Origin: Clostridiales bacterium
GTDB taxonomy: Bacteria; Bacillota; Clostridia; Lachnospirales; Lachnospiraceae
DNA length: 24,589 bases
Direction of reading: 5' to 3'
Assembly (NCBI GenBank): GCA_012512995.1
Contig: JAAZDA010000062.1
Coordinates: 1-24,589 of the forward strand
Below are positions 23,018 through 24,589 of this stretch, in pieces (positions within the stretch are counted from its first letter, which is position 1; each line of letters begins with the position of its first letter). The translations under genes and the position numbers were made by a program. The notes below the pieces were generated by a model that was given only the letters and a program-made list of their open reading frames with translations, had not been told where the DNA came from and searched no databases.

Positions 23018-24401
23018 CAGTGACTGTGAGGGTATGGGAGTCTTTGGATGAGGCCGAGATCTTGCCTTTATGAGCAGCAACTACGGCCTTGGCTATAGAA
23101 AGCCCTATGCCGTAACCGCCCTTTTCGTTATCGGTGCTGTGAGAGGAATCGGCGCGGTAGAAGCGCTCGAACATGTTGTCCACGGTCTCTTTTGTTATAT
23201 CGTAAGAAGCTGTGTTTTCTTCGACGAGCTTGAGCGAGCGGCCGTCTTTTTTAAGAGACAGGCTAATAGAACCACCTTCCGGTGAGTATTTGAGCGCGTT
23301 ATCGAGAAGTATGGAGACGAGCTGACGAAGGCTCTTTTCATCGCCGTTCACTGTGATGAGCGGTTCAATATCGGTCGTGAATGTTTTGCCCTGAGCCTTT
23401 GCAGCGGCTTTGAAGCCGTCAGCCGTTTCCTGGACGAGATCGGAGAATGGAAACTCGATCATCTGCACTTTGGGCTGAGCTTCGTCCATTCTTGAGAGGA
23501 AAACAAGATCGTTCGTAAGTTCTGCGAGGCGCGTCGTCTGTGCTTTTATGTCGGTCACCCATTCATTCTGGCCGTTTTCCATTTCGAGGACATCGGCGTC
23601 TGTGCTGATAACGGTTATAGGCGTGCGGATCTCATGGCCGGCATCTGTTATGAAGCGCTTCTGTTTCTCATAGCCGTCAAGAACGGGCTTGATCATACGA
23701 CCGGAGAAAAGGATTATCAGCACGAGTACCGTAGCAAGTCCGACGAGCGATGCGAGCGTGCTGGTGATAAGGAAGGAGCGGCAGTTTGAAAGGCGCTGCG
23801 AGCAGTCGAGAAAGATGACGAGAGTAGATGCGGAATCGCTGCTGGTCGATACGATGTAGCGGTAGCTGTCCCTGAAGCCTTTGGTGGAGCCTGATGATAT
23901 GACATCTCCTGCATAGCATTCAGCGGTGTTGTCATCGATCGCGGCGATCTTTACGGTATCAACATTCATAACGTCGCCGTTGCCATCTATCATGACTGAG
24001 AAATATCTTGATTCATAGGGGAGCTCAGGTGAACCGAAATACGGGTCGCGGTGAGTCTTTGTGTTGTCGGAAATTTCGCCTTGAGCCGCAGGATTGGATC
24101 CGACCCCTGAACCCGATGTGTCGGCGGGAGAAGCAGATGATACATTGTCGCCTGTACTGGGATCAGAGGGATTGGTATCTGATATAACAAGAGAGTCGCC
24201 GCCTGCGTTTGCCGGATCACTGCCAGGGCCGGTCTCAGGAAAATGCCCGTCGTTATCTGCCAGGATCGCAAGAATGCCGTCGGCCTGCCCAACCATATTT
24301 GCATAGTTGACCACGTTTATAGTACCGATTATAGCGATGAGCACCAGCGCCATCGCGAGCATTGATGCTCCTATAAGTTTTCTGCGTAGCTTCCTGATCA
24401 T
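22983..24401 (-). CDS. Sensor histidine kinase
   Basis: 472 residues, starting 3 bp after the response regulator stop. Layout: membrane segment 1 (about 10-32), an outside region with a low-complexity Ser/Asp/Pro/Gly stretch (55-115) and a folded part (about 128-205, RYFSVMIDGNGDV), membrane segment 2 (about 209-233), HAMP-like linker, H-box DAGHEIRTP with phosphorylated H256, N-box LLDNALKYS, F-box MFERFYRAD and G-box GGYGIGLSIAKAVV. All are intact, so it should be an active kinase of the HisKA/HATPase_c class. The natural C-terminus is expected just after VTVTLP; here about seven further residues (CSEMKCS) are read from the antisense strand of the hipA remnant before a stop at 22983. The signal sensed is unknown. 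Confidence 0.93.
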   Translation of the reverse strand: MIRKLRRKLIGASMLAMALVLIAIIGTINVVNYANMVGQADGILAILADNDGHFPETGPGSDPANAGGDSLVISDTNPSDPSTGDNVSSASPADTSGSGVGSNPAAQGEISDNTKTHRDPYFGSPELPYESRYFSVMIDGNGDVMNVDTVKIAAIDDNTAECYAGDVISSGSTKGFRDSYRYIVSTSSDSASTLVIFLDCSQRLSNCRSFLITSTLASLVGLATVLVLIILFSGRMIKPVLDGYEKQKRFITDAGHEIRTPITVISTDADVLEMENGQNEWVTDIKAQTTRLAELTNDLVFLSRMDEAQPKVQMIEFPFSDLVQETADGFKAAAKAQGKTFTTDIEPLITVNGDEKSLRQLVSILLDNALKYSPEGGSISLSLKKDGRSLKLVEENTASYDITKETVDNMFERFYRADSSHSTDNEKGGYGIGLSIAKAVVAAHKGKISASSKDSHTLTVTVTLPCSEMKCS

Positions 24402-24404
24402 CTT

Positions 24405-24589
24405 CTAATTCTTTTCTTCCAGTGAATATCCGGCGTTCCGTGACGCTTTGATCTGAACATCTGCGTCGAGTGCAGTCAGTTTCTTTCTGAGATATGAGAT
24501 GTAGACCCAGACGACGCTGAGATCGGCTTCACTGTCAAAACCCCATATCTTCTCCATGAATTGTTCGGTCGAAATAAGGTGGTGTGGAT
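24405..24589 (-). CDS. OmpR/PhoB-type response regulator (partial, C-terminal DNA-binding domain only)
   Basis: Translated by hand on the minus strand from the right edge: 60 residues then TAG at 24405. The sequence STEQFMEKIWGFDSEADLSV, then VYISYLRKKL and IKASRNAGYSL, is the winged-helix end of an OmpR-family regulator (recognition helix VVWVYISYLRKKL). The receiver domain and start lie beyond the window. It is immediately upstream of the histidine kinase, so the two form a normal two-component pair in one operon. Confidence 0.9.
   Translation of the reverse strand, partial: PHHLISTEQFMEKIWGFDSEADLSVVWVYISYLRKKLTALDADVQIKASRNAGYSLEEKN

Overview
The window looks like part of a chromosome from a gut-type Clostridia (Lachnospiraceae/Oscillospiraceae-like) bacterium. 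This is inferred from protein families and Gram-positive gene starts (GGAGG-type ribosome sites, some TTG starts); there is no rRNA or other taxonomic marker. Gene content mixes metabolism, cell-surface modification and worn accessory DNA. I see no tRNA, rRNA, CRISPR array or intact transposase.

Left part (1-6.6 kb): a leftward sialic-acid/amino-sugar set (NanE epimerase, ROK kinase probably acting as NanK, then a serine hydrolase of the beta-lactamase/penicillin-binding fold that runs off the left edge). Divergent from it is a rightward operon of an RpiR/SIS-type regulator, a C69 dipeptidase and a TraX-like membrane protein, closed by a strong terminator. The regulator is well placed to sense an amino-sugar phosphate and control both directions.

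Middle (6.6-12.4 kb): a leftward alpha/beta hydrolase and a rightward Fic AMP-transferase flank about 740 bp of non-coding DNA. That DNA holds three 23-bp-spaced motifs and a 74-bp tandem array in which every unit carries a perfect 11-bp inverted repeat. A diverged unit beside the array has matched changes in both arms. This is the most unusual structure in the window. Two divergently transcribed MATE exporters follow.

Surface region (12.4-20.1 kb), all leftward: an MBOAT plus SGNH pair (extracellular polymer O-acylation), then a run of two PMT-type lipid-carrier-dependent glycosyltransferases and a secreted protein with a Ser/Thr/Pro-rich tail. The last three could form a dedicated protein O-glycosylation unit.

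Right part (20.1-24.6 kb): a cluster of hairpins including a perfect 23-bp inverted repeat, a repeated intergenic element also found between the MATE genes, an HTH/nucleotidyltransferase pair resembling a toxin-antitoxin module, and a HipB-like gene followed by a broken hipA. The HipB-like gene takes its ribosome site and first codons from a 92-bp copy of the antisense strand of the MBOAT gene 6.6 kb away. The hipA remnant is fused tail-to-tail with a sensor histidine kinase gene whose last residues are read from hipA antisense DNA. The kinase lies directly after an OmpR-type response regulator cut by the right edge. This part reads as a hotspot where defence/TA genes have come and gone.
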